Part shown: positions 1-7,458 of the stretch, piece by piece
How positions within the stretch are numbered: position 1 is the stretch's first letter
How the letters are laid out: every line of letters begins with the position of its first letter
Assembly: GCA_023451825.1 (NCBI GenBank)
Contig: JAEXYA010000025.1
Coordinates: 1 to 64,000, forward strand
Direction: 5' to 3'
Length of the DNA: 64,000 nt
Source of the DNA: Pseudomonadota bacterium
GTDB taxonomy: Bacteria; Pseudomonadota; Alphaproteobacteria; Rhizobiales; Xanthobacteraceae
Notes under the pieces: generated by a model
What the model saw: the letters and a program-made list of their open reading frames with translations, nothing else
Database searches by the model: none
What the model was told of the DNA's origin: nothing
Made by a program: the position numbers and the translations under genes

Positions 1-971
1 GCGAACATCCCGACTTGGTGAAGCAGTATCTCGGCACGGTCGTTCCGACCTCGGACAACTTCTACGCCACGCTGAACTCGGCCGTGTTCTCCGACGGTTC
101 CTTCGTCTACATTCCGCCGGGCGTGAAATGCCCGATGGAGCTGTCCACTTACTTCCGCATCAATGAGCGCAACACCGGCCAGTTCGAGCGCACGCTGATC
201 ATCGCCGACAAGGGCGCTTACGTGTCCTATCTCGAAGGCTGCACGGCGCCGCAGCGCGACGAGAACCAGTTGCATGCTGCCGTGGTCGAACTCGTCGCCC
301 TCGACGATGCCGAGATCAAATATTCGACGGTGCAGAACTGGTATCCGGGCAATTCGGAAGGCAAGGGCGGCATCTACAACTTCGTCACCAAGCGTGGTGA
401 CTGCCGCGGCAACAATTCCAAGATCTCCTGGACCCAGGTGGAAACCGGTTCGGCCATCACCTGGAAATATCCGAGCTGCATCCTGCGCGGCGACAATTCG
501 CGTGGCGAGTTCTACTCGATCGCGATTTCGAACGGCTATCAGCAGGTCGATAGCGGCACCAAGATGATCCATCTCGGCAACAACACCACGAGCCGGATCA
601 TCTCCAAGGGCATCGCTGCCGGCAAATCGCAAAACACCTATCGCGGCCTCGTCACGGCGAACCGCAAGGCGAAGAACGCGCGTAATTTCACCGCCTGTGA
701 CTCGCTCCTGATCGGCGATCAGTGCGGCGCGCATACGGTGCCGTATATCGAGGCGAAGAACTCCTCGGCGCTGTTCGAGCACGAAGCGACCACGTCAAAA
801 ATTTCGGAAGACGTGCTGTTCTATTGCATCCAGCGCGGCCTGAGCCAGGAAGAGGCCGTCGGCCTCGTGGTGAACGGCTTTGTGAAGGACGTGCTGCAGC
901 AGCTCCCGATGGAGTTCGCCGTAGAAGCGCAGAAGCTGATCTCGATCTCGCTCGAAGGAAGTGTGGGGTGA
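1..971 (+). CDS. sufB: SufB, Fe-S cluster assembly scaffold subunit (5' truncated)
   Basis: The reading frame is open at the left edge; translation enters at base 3 as EHPDLVKQYLGTVVP and runs to TGA at 969-971, so only about 323 C-terminal residues of a protein of usually 480-500 are present. The stretch from SVQNWYPG-type sequence through the C-terminal TSKISEDVLFYCIQRGLS region is typical of SufB. SufB forms the SufBC2D scaffold on which Fe-S clusters are built in the cytoplasm, with sulfur delivered by SufS. It heads the visible part of a same-strand suf operon. A TTG at 15 could be mistaken for a start but is internal. Identification is firm; the real start lies outside the window. Confidence 0.96.
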   Translation, partial: EHPDLVKQYLGTVVPTSDNFYATLNSAVFSDGSFVYIPPGVKCPMELSTYFRINERNTGQFERTLIIADKGAYVSYLEGCTAPQRDENQLHAAVVELVALDDAEIKYSTVQNWYPGNSEGKGGIYNFVTKRGDCRGNNSKISWTQVETGSAITWKYPSCILRGDNSRGEFYSIAISNGYQQVDSGTKMIHLGNNTTSRIISKGIAAGKSQNTYRGLVTANRKAKNARNFTACDSLLIGDQCGAHTVPYIEAKNSSALFEHEATTSKISEDVLFYCIQRGLSQEEAVGLVVNGFVKDVLQQLPMEFAVEAQKLISISLEGSVG

Positions 972-1231
972 GCTATCCAGACACCGATATTGATAAGATC
1001 GGGTCTGAATTGGCAGCCTTGGCTAAGGACTATGCTTGCAAGGCGGAAGCCCTAGCGAGCGATCCATACTTCAGGGAAGCCGTGATGAAGGTTTCTGTCT
1101 CGGGATTTGTCTGGGCGCTTTATCACGCCTTCAAGGACGAGTTCGCGAGAGAGAGTTTGAACAACGAACTGAAAGTGCAAAGCGCGGCAATCGATCGCGC
1201 TGTGGGTGCCGGCAACGAGCCGTCACACTAA
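968..1231 (+). CDS. Small conserved-looking protein inside the suf operon
   Basis: A GTG at 968 overlaps the sufB stop (GTGA), and an 87-residue frame follows to TAA at 1229-1231. The protein starts MSYPDTDIDKIGSELAALAKDY, looks mostly helical, and has one cysteine (DYACKAE) and a central VSVSGFVWALYHAFKDEF stretch. I do not recognise a family. The translationally coupled start and the position between sufB and sufC suggest co-expression with the Fe-S machinery, but no function can be read from the sequence. Base composition is less GC-rich than in its neighbours, which could mean recent acquisition or weak constraint. It could also be a non-functional frame. Confidence 0.6.
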   Translation: MSYPDTDIDKIGSELAALAKDYACKAEALASDPYFREAVMKVSVSGFVWALYHAFKDEFARESLNNELKVQSAAIDRAVGAGNEPSH

Positions 1232-1313
1232 TAGCTTTTGTAATACGGCCCGTCCTTTGAGGCTCGCTACTTTGGTAGGCGCTCGGGACGAAGAAGATCA
1301 AAGGAAAACGAAA

Positions 1314-2072
1314 ATGCCCGCATTGCTCGAAGTCAAAAACCTGCAGGTCCGTGTCGAGGATCGCGAGATTCTCCATGGGCTCACCATGACGGTGAATGCC
1401 GGCGAGGTTCACGCCATCATGGGCCCGAACGGCTCGGGCAAGTCCACGCTGTCCCACGTCATCGCCGGCAAGCCGGGCTATGAAGTCACCGGCGGCGAGA
1501 TCCTGTTCAAGGGCGAAGACCTGCTGGAGATGGAGCCCGACGAGCGCGCCGCCAAGGGCGTGTTCCTCGCGTTCCAGTATCCCGTCGAAATCCCCGGCGT
1601 CGCCACCATGACGTTCCTGCGCACCGCGTTGAACGCGCAGCGCAAGGCGCGCGGCGAGGCTGAATTCTCGACCCCGGACTTCCTCAAGAAGGTGCGTGAA
1701 GTCGCCGCCTCGCTGAACATCCCGCAGGACATGCTCCGCCGCGGCGTCAATGTGGGCTTCTCCGGCGGCGAGAAGAAGCGCAACGAAGTGCTGCAGATGG
1801 CGCTGTTCCAGCCGAGCCTCTGCATCCTCGACGAGATGGACTCCGGCCTCGACATCGACGCACTGCGTATCGCGTCGGAAGGCGTCAACGCGCTGCGTTC
1901 CAGCGAGCGCGCCATGGTGGTGATCACCCACTATCAGCGCCTCCTGAACTACATCGTGCCGGACCACGTGCATGTGATGTCGAAGGGCCGCGTCGTGAAG
2001 ACCGGCGGCAAGGAACTGGCGCTCGAACTCGAAGCGTCGGGTTACGCGCAGTACGAAGACGCGGCGGCCTGA
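1314..2072 (+). CDS. sufC: SufC, Fe-S assembly ATPase
   Basis: The 252-residue ABC-type ATPase has Walker A GPNGSGKST near residue 37, the signature FSGGEKKRNE, and Walker B with LCILDEMDSGLDIDAL, all characteristic of SufC. The usual length is about 250. ATG 1314 was chosen because AAGGA at 1301-1305 lies at good spacing and the protein begins MPALLEVKNLQV as in the family; in-frame codons upstream to 1206 belong to the preceding gap. SufC powers conformational change in the SufBCD scaffold. It lies downstream of sufB and the small gene, and 11 bp before sufD. Confidence 0.96.
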   Translation: MPALLEVKNLQVRVEDREILHGLTMTVNAGEVHAIMGPNGSGKSTLSHVIAGKPGYEVTGGEILFKGEDLLEMEPDERAAKGVFLAFQYPVEIPGVATMTFLRTALNAQRKARGEAEFSTPDFLKKVREVAASLNIPQDMLRRGVNVGFSGGEKKRNEVLQMALFQPSLCILDEMDSGLDIDALRIASEGVNALRSSERAMVVITHYQRLLNYIVPDHVHVMSKGRVVKTGGKELALELEASGYAQYEDAAA

Positions 2073-2083
2073 GTGAGATCATC

Positions 2084-3403
2084 ATGAATGTAGCTGTTGC
2101 AAAGACCACGACGGGCGCGACGCTGGACGGCACCTTTGCCGCCGCGCGCGGTCGTCTGCCGGGCTCCGGGCCCGTCACCGAGACGCGCCAGCGCGCCTTC
2201 GATGCGTTCGCTGTAAGCGGCCTGCCAAACCGCCGCGTCGAGGAATGGAAATATACCGACCTGCGCCGTCTGCTCGGCGATGTCGCGCCGCTGGCGGCCG
2301 CGCCGGATGCGGCTGCGCTCGATGCAGCGCGCAAGGCTGTCGCTGCGCTGAAGGATGGCGATACGCAGAAGCTGGTGCTGGTCGATGGCGTGCTCGCTGC
2401 CGATCTGTCCGATCTCTCGGCCGGCAATGGCGTCACCGTGCATGCGCTCAGCGCCGTGTTGGCGGACGAGGCGAGTGCGGCGCGCGCCGACCTGCTGCTG
2501 AGCAAGGTCAACGATCCCATGCTCGCGCTCAACGCGGCCTTTGCCACCGATGGCGTGATCATCAGCGTCGCTGACGGCACCGAAGTCGCGAAGCCGCTGC
2601 AGATCGTCCATGTGACGACGAAGCCGAAGGCAGCGTCCTTCACGCGTTCGCTGATCCGTATCGGCAACAACGCCAAGGCCACGCTGGTCGAGACCTTTGT
2701 CGCCACGGATGCCGCAAAAGCCTATCAGGTGCACGACACCACCGTGCTCTGGGTCGGCGACGAGAGCGACGTGCAGCATGTCCGTGTGATGGAAGACGCG
2801 ATCGATGCCGCGAGCATCGCCAGCGCCATCGTCACCGTCGGTGCGAAGTCGAAATTCAACACCTTCAGCCTGACCACCGGCGGCGCTGTCAGCCGCTATC
2901 AGAGCTTCATCACGCTGGCGGGCGAGGGCACCGAGCTCTCCACCAACAGCATCCATCTGCTGCGCGGCCAGCAGCATGCCGATTGCACCTTCGTGATCGA
3001 CCATGCCACGCCGGGCTGCATGAGCCGCGAGAATTTTCGCGCGGTGCTCGATGATCGCGCCCATTCGGTGTTCCAGGGCAAGATCAACGTGCATCAGATC
3101 GCCCAGCAGACCGACGGCAAGATGATGTCGCGCGCGCTGTTGCTCTCGGACGATGCCGAGATCGACAACAAGCCCGAACTCGAAATCTTTGCCGACGACG
3201 TGCAGTGCGGCCATGGCGCCACGGTCGGTGCGCTGGACGATAGCCTGCTGTTCTATCTGCGCGCGCGTGGCCTTCCCGAGAAGGAAGCCCAGTCGCTGCT
3301 GATCCAGGCATTCGTCGGCGAGGCGCTGGAGTCGATCGAGAATGACGATCTGCGGGATGTGGCCATCGGTTCGGCTGAGCGCTGGTTGAAGGCACGCGGG
3401 TAA
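2084..3403 (+). CDS. sufD: SufD, Fe-S assembly scaffold partner
   Basis: The 439-residue protein is a SufB paralogue. The first third is variable and Ala-rich; the C-terminal two thirds contain family-typical SRENFRAVLDDRAHSVFQGK, LLLSDDAEIDNKPELEIFADDVQCGHGATVG and DDSLLFYLRARGL. The conserved Cys and His in VQCGHG correspond to residues needed at the SufB-SufD interface in known systems. The start at ATG 2084 follows sufC by 11 bp, consistent with co-transcription. It completes the SufBC2D complex. A palindromic repeat separates it from sufS. Confidence 0.95.
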   Translation: MNVAVAKTTTGATLDGTFAAARGRLPGSGPVTETRQRAFDAFAVSGLPNRRVEEWKYTDLRRLLGDVAPLAAAPDAAALDAARKAVAALKDGDTQKLVLVDGVLAADLSDLSAGNGVTVHALSAVLADEASAARADLLLSKVNDPMLALNAAFATDGVIISVADGTEVAKPLQIVHVTTKPKAASFTRSLIRIGNNAKATLVETFVATDAAKAYQVHDTTVLWVGDESDVQHVRVMEDAIDAASIASAIVTVGAKSKFNTFSLTTGGAVSRYQSFITLAGEGTELSTNSIHLLRGQQHADCTFVIDHATPGCMSRENFRAVLDDRAHSVFQGKINVHQIAQQTDGKMMSRALLLSDDAEIDNKPELEIFADDVQCGHGATVGALDDSLLFYLRARGLPEKEAQSLLIQAFVGEALESIENDDLRDVAIGSAERWLKARG

Positions 3404-3411
3404 ATGTTTCT

Positions 3412-3497
3412 CCGTCATTGCGAGCGCAGCGAAGCAATCCAGAAAGCAACAAGCCAAGGCTGGATTGCTTCGTCGCAAATGCTCCTCGCAATGACGG
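3412..3497. repeat. Imperfect inverted repeat, CGTCATTGCGAG type
   Basis: The left arm begins CCGTCATTGCGAG and the right arm ends CTCGCAATGACGG, with inner complementary blocks AGCAATCCAG and CTGGATTGCT. RNA from either strand could form a long hairpin. A second copy lies at 56815-56891. Unlike most repeats here, this one sits between two genes of the same operon (sufD and sufS), where it could affect readthrough or mRNA stability. Confidence 0.85.
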
Positions 3498-3523
3498 CTG
3501 AGGGATTCGAGGAATTTTAGAGA

Positions 3524-4768
3524 ATGACGCATCCTGCAGTTCTCGACGGTGGATACGACGTCGCCCGGATTCGCGAGGATTTCCCCGCGCTGGCGATGCA
3601 GGTCTATGGCAAGCCGCTGGTCTATCTCGACAACGCGGCATCGGCGCAAAAGCCGTTCGCCGTGCTCGATCGCATGACCGACGCCTACAAGTCCGAATAT
3701 GCCAACGTGCATCGCGGGCTGCATTATCTCGCCAATGCGGCCACCGAAGCCTATGAGGGCGCGCGCACGAAAGTGCAGCACTTCCTCAATGCCAAGCGCC
3801 CGGAAGAGATCATCTTCACCCGCAACGCCACCGATGCGCTCAACACGGTTGCTGCGTCCTTCGGCGGTGAGAACATCAAGGAAGGCGACGAGATCGTGGT
3901 CTCCATCATGGAGCACCATTCGAACATCGTCCCGTGGCACTTTCTTCGCGAGCGTCAGGGCGCCGTCATCAAATGGGCGCCGGTCGATGACGAAGGCAAC
4001 TTCCTGATCGACGAGTTCGAGAAGCTGCTGACCGATCGCACAAAAATCGTCGCCATCACCCAGATGTCGAATGCGCTGGGCACCCAGGTGCCGGTGAAGG
4101 AAGTCACGGCCATCGCGCATGCGCGCGGCATTCCGGTGCTGGTGGATGGCAGCCAGGCGGCGGTGCACGGCGTCGTCGACGTGCAGGACATCGACTGCGA
4201 TTTCTACGTCTTTACCGGCCACAAGCTGTACGGCCCGACCGGCATCGGCGTGCTCTATGGCAAATATGATCGCCTCGCTGCCATGCGGCCTTATGCCGGC
4301 GGCGGTGAGATGATCCGCGAAGTGGCGCAGGACTGGGTCACCTATGGCGACCCGCCGCACCGGTTCGAGGCCGGCACGCCGGCCATCGTCGAGGCCATCG
4401 GCCTCGGTGCCGCCATCGACTATGTGAACTCGATCGGCCGCGAACGTATCGCTGCGCATGAGCATGACCTTCTGGCCTATGCGGAAGGCAAGCTGCGCGA
4501 GATCAACTCGCTGCGCATCTTCGGCTCGGCCAAGACCAAGGGGCCGGTGATCTCCTTCGAGCTCAAGGGCGCCCATGCCCATGATATCGCCACCGTGATC
4601 GACCGCCAGGGCATCGCGGTGCGTGCGGGCACCCATTGCGTGATGCCGCTTCTGGAACGATTCAATGTCACGGCCACCTGCCGTGCGTCGTTCGGACTGT
4701 ATAATACCCGCGAAGAAATCGATCATCTCGCGCAGGCGTTGATCAAGGCACGGGAGCTGTTCGCATGA
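3524..4768 (+). CDS. sufS: SufS, cysteine desulfurase
   Basis: The 414-residue class V aminotransferase-fold enzyme contains the PLP lysine in FTGHKLYGPTG (Lys234) and the catalytic cysteine in RAGTHCVMPL (Cys372), the layout of group II cysteine desulfurases. It abstracts sulfur from cysteine and passes it to the Suf scaffold. The N-terminal YLDNAASAQKP and VHRGLHYLAN motifs are typical of SufS. ATG 3524 is supported by GAGGA at about 3509-3513. No separate sufE gene is visible in the window. The stop overlaps the next gene by 4 bp (ATGA), so coupling is likely. Confidence 0.96.
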   Translation: MTHPAVLDGGYDVARIREDFPALAMQVYGKPLVYLDNAASAQKPFAVLDRMTDAYKSEYANVHRGLHYLANAATEAYEGARTKVQHFLNAKRPEEIIFTRNATDALNTVAASFGGENIKEGDEIVVSIMEHHSNIVPWHFLRERQGAVIKWAPVDDEGNFLIDEFEKLLTDRTKIVAITQMSNALGTQVPVKEVTAIAHARGIPVLVDGSQAAVHGVVDVQDIDCDFYVFTGHKLYGPTGIGVLYGKYDRLAAMRPYAGGGEMIREVAQDWVTYGDPPHRFEAGTPAIVEAIGLGAAIDYVNSIGRERIAAHEHDLLAYAEGKLREINSLRIFGSAKTKGPVISFELKGAHAHDIATVIDRQGIAVRAGTHCVMPLLERFNVTATCRASFGLYNTREEIDHLAQALIKARELFA

Positions 4769-5136
4769 GCGACACCGCAGACGTCAAGATACCGGAAATG
4801 CAGACCGTCTCCGCACTGGATGAGGCTGAGACCGAGCGTATGGGCACGGAAATCGTCGCCGCGCTGAAGACGGTGTTCGATCCGGAAATCCCGGCCGACA
4901 TCTATGAGCTCGGCCTGATCTACAAGGTCGACATCAAGGACGACCGCGGCATCGATATCGACATGACCCTGACCACGCCGAATTGCCCGGCGGCGGAAGA
5001 GCTGCCGACCATGGTGGAGAACGCCGTGGCCAGCGTGCCGGGCGCCGGCATCGTCAAGGTCAACATCGTCTGGGAGCCGACCTGGACGCCGGACCGGATG
5101 AGCGACGAGGCCCGCCTCGTGCTCAATATGTGGTGA
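4765..5136 (+). CDS. sufT: SufT-like DUF59 (MIP18) Fe-S protein maturation factor
   Basis: The 123-residue protein belongs to the MIP18/DUF59 family, shown by DPEIPADIYELGLIYKV and by the TTPNCPAAEELP block carrying the family's conserved cysteine. Family members help mature or transfer Fe-S clusters. Its ATG overlaps the sufS stop, and sufA follows after 59 bp, so it is part of the suf operon. The short N-terminal extension (about 25 residues) is variable. The name sufT is by position and family; function here is inferred. Confidence 0.9.
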   Translation: MSDTADVKIPEMQTVSALDEAETERMGTEIVAALKTVFDPEIPADIYELGLIYKVDIKDDRGIDIDMTLTTPNCPAAEELPTMVENAVASVPGAGIVKVNIVWEPTWTPDRMSDEARLVLNMW

Positions 5137-5195
5137 GATCAGCGTCCTCCTGAATTCTCCGTTGGCGGCCTTGAACCGCCCAAGGGACTGAACAC

Positions 5196-5600
5196 ATGAC
5201 CGAGATGACACCGAACGCACCAGCACCCGCAAAACCGAAGCCGCGCCCGAAGCCGCAGGTGATGCGCCTGACGGATGCTGCCGCGGCGCGCGTGATGGCG
5301 CTGACCCAGCGCGCGGATTCCGAGATCATCGGGCTGCGCGTCGGCATCAAGAATGGCGGCTGCGCCGGCCAGTCCTACACCGTCGAATATGCCCATGACG
5401 TGAAGCCGACCGATGAGGTCGTCGAGGACAAGGGCGTCAAGATCCTGGTCGATCCCAAGGCCGTGCTGTTCCTGCTCGGTACCGAGATGGACTACAAGAC
5501 CGACAAGATGCAGGCGCAGTTCGTGTTCAATAATCCGAACCAGATCAGCGCGTGCGGGTGTGGCGAGTCGGTGCAGTTGCAGCCGGCGAAGGTGGATTGA
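5196..5600 (+). CDS. sufA: SufA, A-type Fe-S cluster carrier
   Basis: The 134-residue protein has the HesB/IscA fold with the three cluster-ligand cysteines in GGCAG and the C-terminal ACGCGES motif. A Lys/Pro-rich N-terminal tail (PAPAKPKPRPKPQ) precedes the domain. A-type carriers accept clusters from the SufBCD scaffold and pass them to target proteins. It is the last gene of the suf run; a palindromic repeat follows 7 bp after its stop. A second A-type carrier (erpA-like) is at 31432-31779. Confidence 0.94.
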   Translation: MTEMTPNAPAPAKPKPRPKPQVMRLTDAAAARVMALTQRADSEIIGLRVGIKNGGCAGQSYTVEYAHDVKPTDEVVEDKGVKILVDPKAVLFLLGTEMDYKTDKMQAQFVFNNPNQISACGCGESVQLQPAKVD

Positions 5601-5607
5601 GGCTTTG

Positions 5608-5699
5608 CCGTAGGGCGGATTAGGCGAAGCCGTAATCCGCCGCGGAGCTTCAACTGCAAACTTGGCCGGCGGATTACGCTACGCTGATCCGCCCTACGG
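5608..5699. repeat. Inverted repeat, GTAGGGCGGATTA type
   Basis: CCGTAGGGCGGATTAGGCGA at the left is mirrored by ATCCGCCCTACGG at the right, with inner GTAATCCGCC and GGCGGATTAC. It lies between sufA and the TfoX-domain gene. A related copy is at 31331-31424. It may act as a hairpin terminator for the suf transcript, though there is no T-run. Confidence 0.85.
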
Positions 5700-5724
5700 T
5701 CGAGTTCCGTGCTACACTTCCCTC

Positions 5725-6102
5725 ATGGACCGCGAATTCCTCTCCGAACTGTTCGCCGGCTTCGGGCCGGTGACGATCCGCCGGATGTTTTCCGGTTTCG
5801 GCGTTTCGGCTGACGGCATCAACTTCGCGCTGGTGCTGCGCGGCGCGATCTATCTGCGCGCCGATGAAAACTCGATCCCGCGTTTCGAGGCGGAGGGATC
5901 GCAATGCTTTCAGTATGAGATGAAGGGCAAGCTGCGGATGATCGCCTCTTATTGGCGATTGCCGGAGCGGCTCTATGACGATCCGGATGAAGTGACGGAG
6001 TGGGCGCGCACGGCGCATGCCGCGGCGATCCGGGCGGCGGTGAAGAAGAGCGCGAAGAAGAAGGTCGTGAAGAAGAAAGTCGCGAAGAAGAAAGCCACCT
6101 AA
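5725..6102 (+). CDS. TfoX N-terminal domain protein with Lys-rich tail
   Basis: From ATG 5725 the product is 125 residues: MDREFLSELFAGFGPVTIRR followed by MFSGFGVSADGINFALVLRG, the signature of the TfoX N-terminal domain. The last 20 or so residues are almost all Lys, Ala and Val (KKSAKKKVVKKKVAKKKA), like histone H1-type tails, and could bind nucleic acid. The function of stand-alone TfoX_N proteins is not established. An in-frame extension to 5662 reads through the repeat and is unlikely to be translated. It converges on the diguanylate cyclase gene across another repeat. Confidence 0.85.
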   Translation: MDREFLSELFAGFGPVTIRRMFSGFGVSADGINFALVLRGAIYLRADENSIPRFEAEGSQCFQYEMKGKLRMIASYWRLPERLYDDPDEVTEWARTAHAAAIRAAVKKSAKKKVVKKKVAKKKAT

Positions 6103-6108
6103 CTCCAA

Positions 6109-6222
6109 CCCTCATCCTGAGGAGCCGCGCAGCGGCGTCTCGAAGGATGGCCGCAAACGCCGGAGCCAGGCCAACTCATGGTTCGAGACGCGCGCCAAGC
6201 GGCGCGCTCCTCACCATGAGGG
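6109..6222. repeat. Inverted repeat, CCTCATCCTGAGG type
   Basis: CCCTCATCCTGAGGAGC with GCAGCGGCGTCTCGAAGGATG is mirrored by CATGGTTCGAGACGCGCG and GGCGCGCTCCTCACCATGAG. It fills most of the convergent gap between the TfoX-domain gene and the diguanylate cyclase, where a bidirectional terminator would be expected. Confidence 0.8.
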
Positions 6223-6271
6223 ACTGAGCCAGGCTGACGTGTTCGCTCCTCACCCTAAGGGGCCTCGGCGC

Positions 6272-7339
6272 TCACGCCACCTGGAACGTGATCTCGCTCT
6301 GATATTCCGGATCGACCTCGCAGATCACGCGGTTGCGGCCGTTGCGTTTCGCCGCATAGAGGCACGCATCGGCGCGGCCGATCAGCGTGTCCATGTCATC
6401 GCCATTCTGTAGCATCGCGACACCCACCGAGATCGTCACGCGCCCCAGAATCTCGCCGGTCGATTTCTTCTTCAGCTCTTTCGACATCACCGCGCGGCGG
6501 ATGTGGTCCGCGACCGTCAGCGCCTGGCGCAGCGGCGTGTTGGGCAGCACCACGGCGAATTCCTCGCCGCCATAGCGCGCCGTGATGTCCTGGCCCTTGA
6601 TGGTCTGCTTCAGCGACATGCCGACAAGACGCAGCACCTGGTCGCCGGTGAGGTGGCCGTAATTGTCGTTGAACGACTTGAAGTGATCGATGTCGAGCAT
6701 CAGCAGCGACAGCGGCTCGCCGCGCTTCTGGGCGTGTTCGATGGCGCCGAGCAGCGCGCGATCGAAATACTTCCGGTTGCCGAGCGCGGTGAGGGGATCG
6801 GTGAGGCTTTCGGCGCGGATCGCCTCCAGGCTCTTCTGCAGCGTGCCGACCTCGTTGCGCGAGGACAGCAGGCGTTCTTCCAGCGCCTTGTTGGTGTCGT
6901 GCACCTCGCGGGTGGATTTCACCAGCGTTTCGATCACGGCCTTGAGGGCGGCGGGATCGCGGGCGCTGTCGAGGCTCTTGCCGGCGCCGGCGAGGCTGGC
7001 GTTGAAATTGACCGCCATGTTCAGCGCGTCATTGATCAATGTCATCACGTCGTCGATCTCGCCAATGACGCGCGAACCCACCTGATCGATGCGGTCGGTG
7101 ACGCGGGCTTGCGAGAGATAGGTGTCGTGGATCTGGTCGAGATCGGAATCCGAGAGGCGGCCGTTGCGGGCCAGCGTCTCGTTGATGACCTTGTTGAGCG
7201 ACGGATTATAGCCGGTCGCGTAAACGTACCAGATCTCGTAATTGCGCGGGATCGCGGGCTGGCGCAACGAGCGGATCTGCCCGAGCGCGATATCGGCGAA
7301 CGCTAATGTGCGTTCGAGGTCGTCGAGGTTCGCGGTCAC
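6272..7339 (-). CDS. GGDEF-domain diguanylate cyclase
   Basis: The C-terminal half is a GGDEF domain, from LTDPLTALGNRKYFDRALL to the active site RYGGEEFAVVLP, so synthesis of cyclic di-GMP from GTP is expected. The product-inhibition site, normally RxxD just before the active site, reads KGQD and may be weak. The N-terminal 150-170 residues are helical with no transmembrane segment and no domain I recognise, so the enzyme looks cytoplasmic. The GTG at 7339 (MTANLDDLERTLAF) has a GGGG stretch upstream; a TTG at 7354 would add five residues. It probably signals between motility and surface attachment. Confidence 0.9.
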   Translation of the reverse strand: MTANLDDLERTLAFADIALGQIRSLRQPAIPRNYEIWYVYATGYNPSLNKVINETLARNGRLSDSDLDQIHDTYLSQARVTDRIDQVGSRVIGEIDDVMTLINDALNMAVNFNASLAGAGKSLDSARDPAALKAVIETLVKSTREVHDTNKALEERLLSSRNEVGTLQKSLEAIRAESLTDPLTALGNRKYFDRALLGAIEHAQKRGEPLSLLMLDIDHFKSFNDNYGHLTGDQVLRLVGMSLKQTIKGQDITARYGGEEFAVVLPNTPLRQALTVADHIRRAVMSKELKKKSTGEILGRVTISVGVAMLQNGDDMDTLIGRADACLYAAKRNGRNRVICEVDPEYQSEITFQVA

Positions 7340-7458
7340 GTCCTGTGCCCCCAAGCGGCGCTACATCGCGCCGCCCTCACTGCAAAATTTCCAAAAATAT
7401 TGCAGTGACGCTAGGGGAACTTTGTGAATCGTCGGTAAATAACCGCTGAGAGTACTAC

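Noticed and set aside
2042..4726. Very long antisense open frame (894 codons) opposite sufD and sufS
   Set aside because: It mirrors two clear suf genes in a high-GC genome, has His/Arg/Asp-rich sequence without domains, and lacks a ribosome-binding site. It is a shadow frame.
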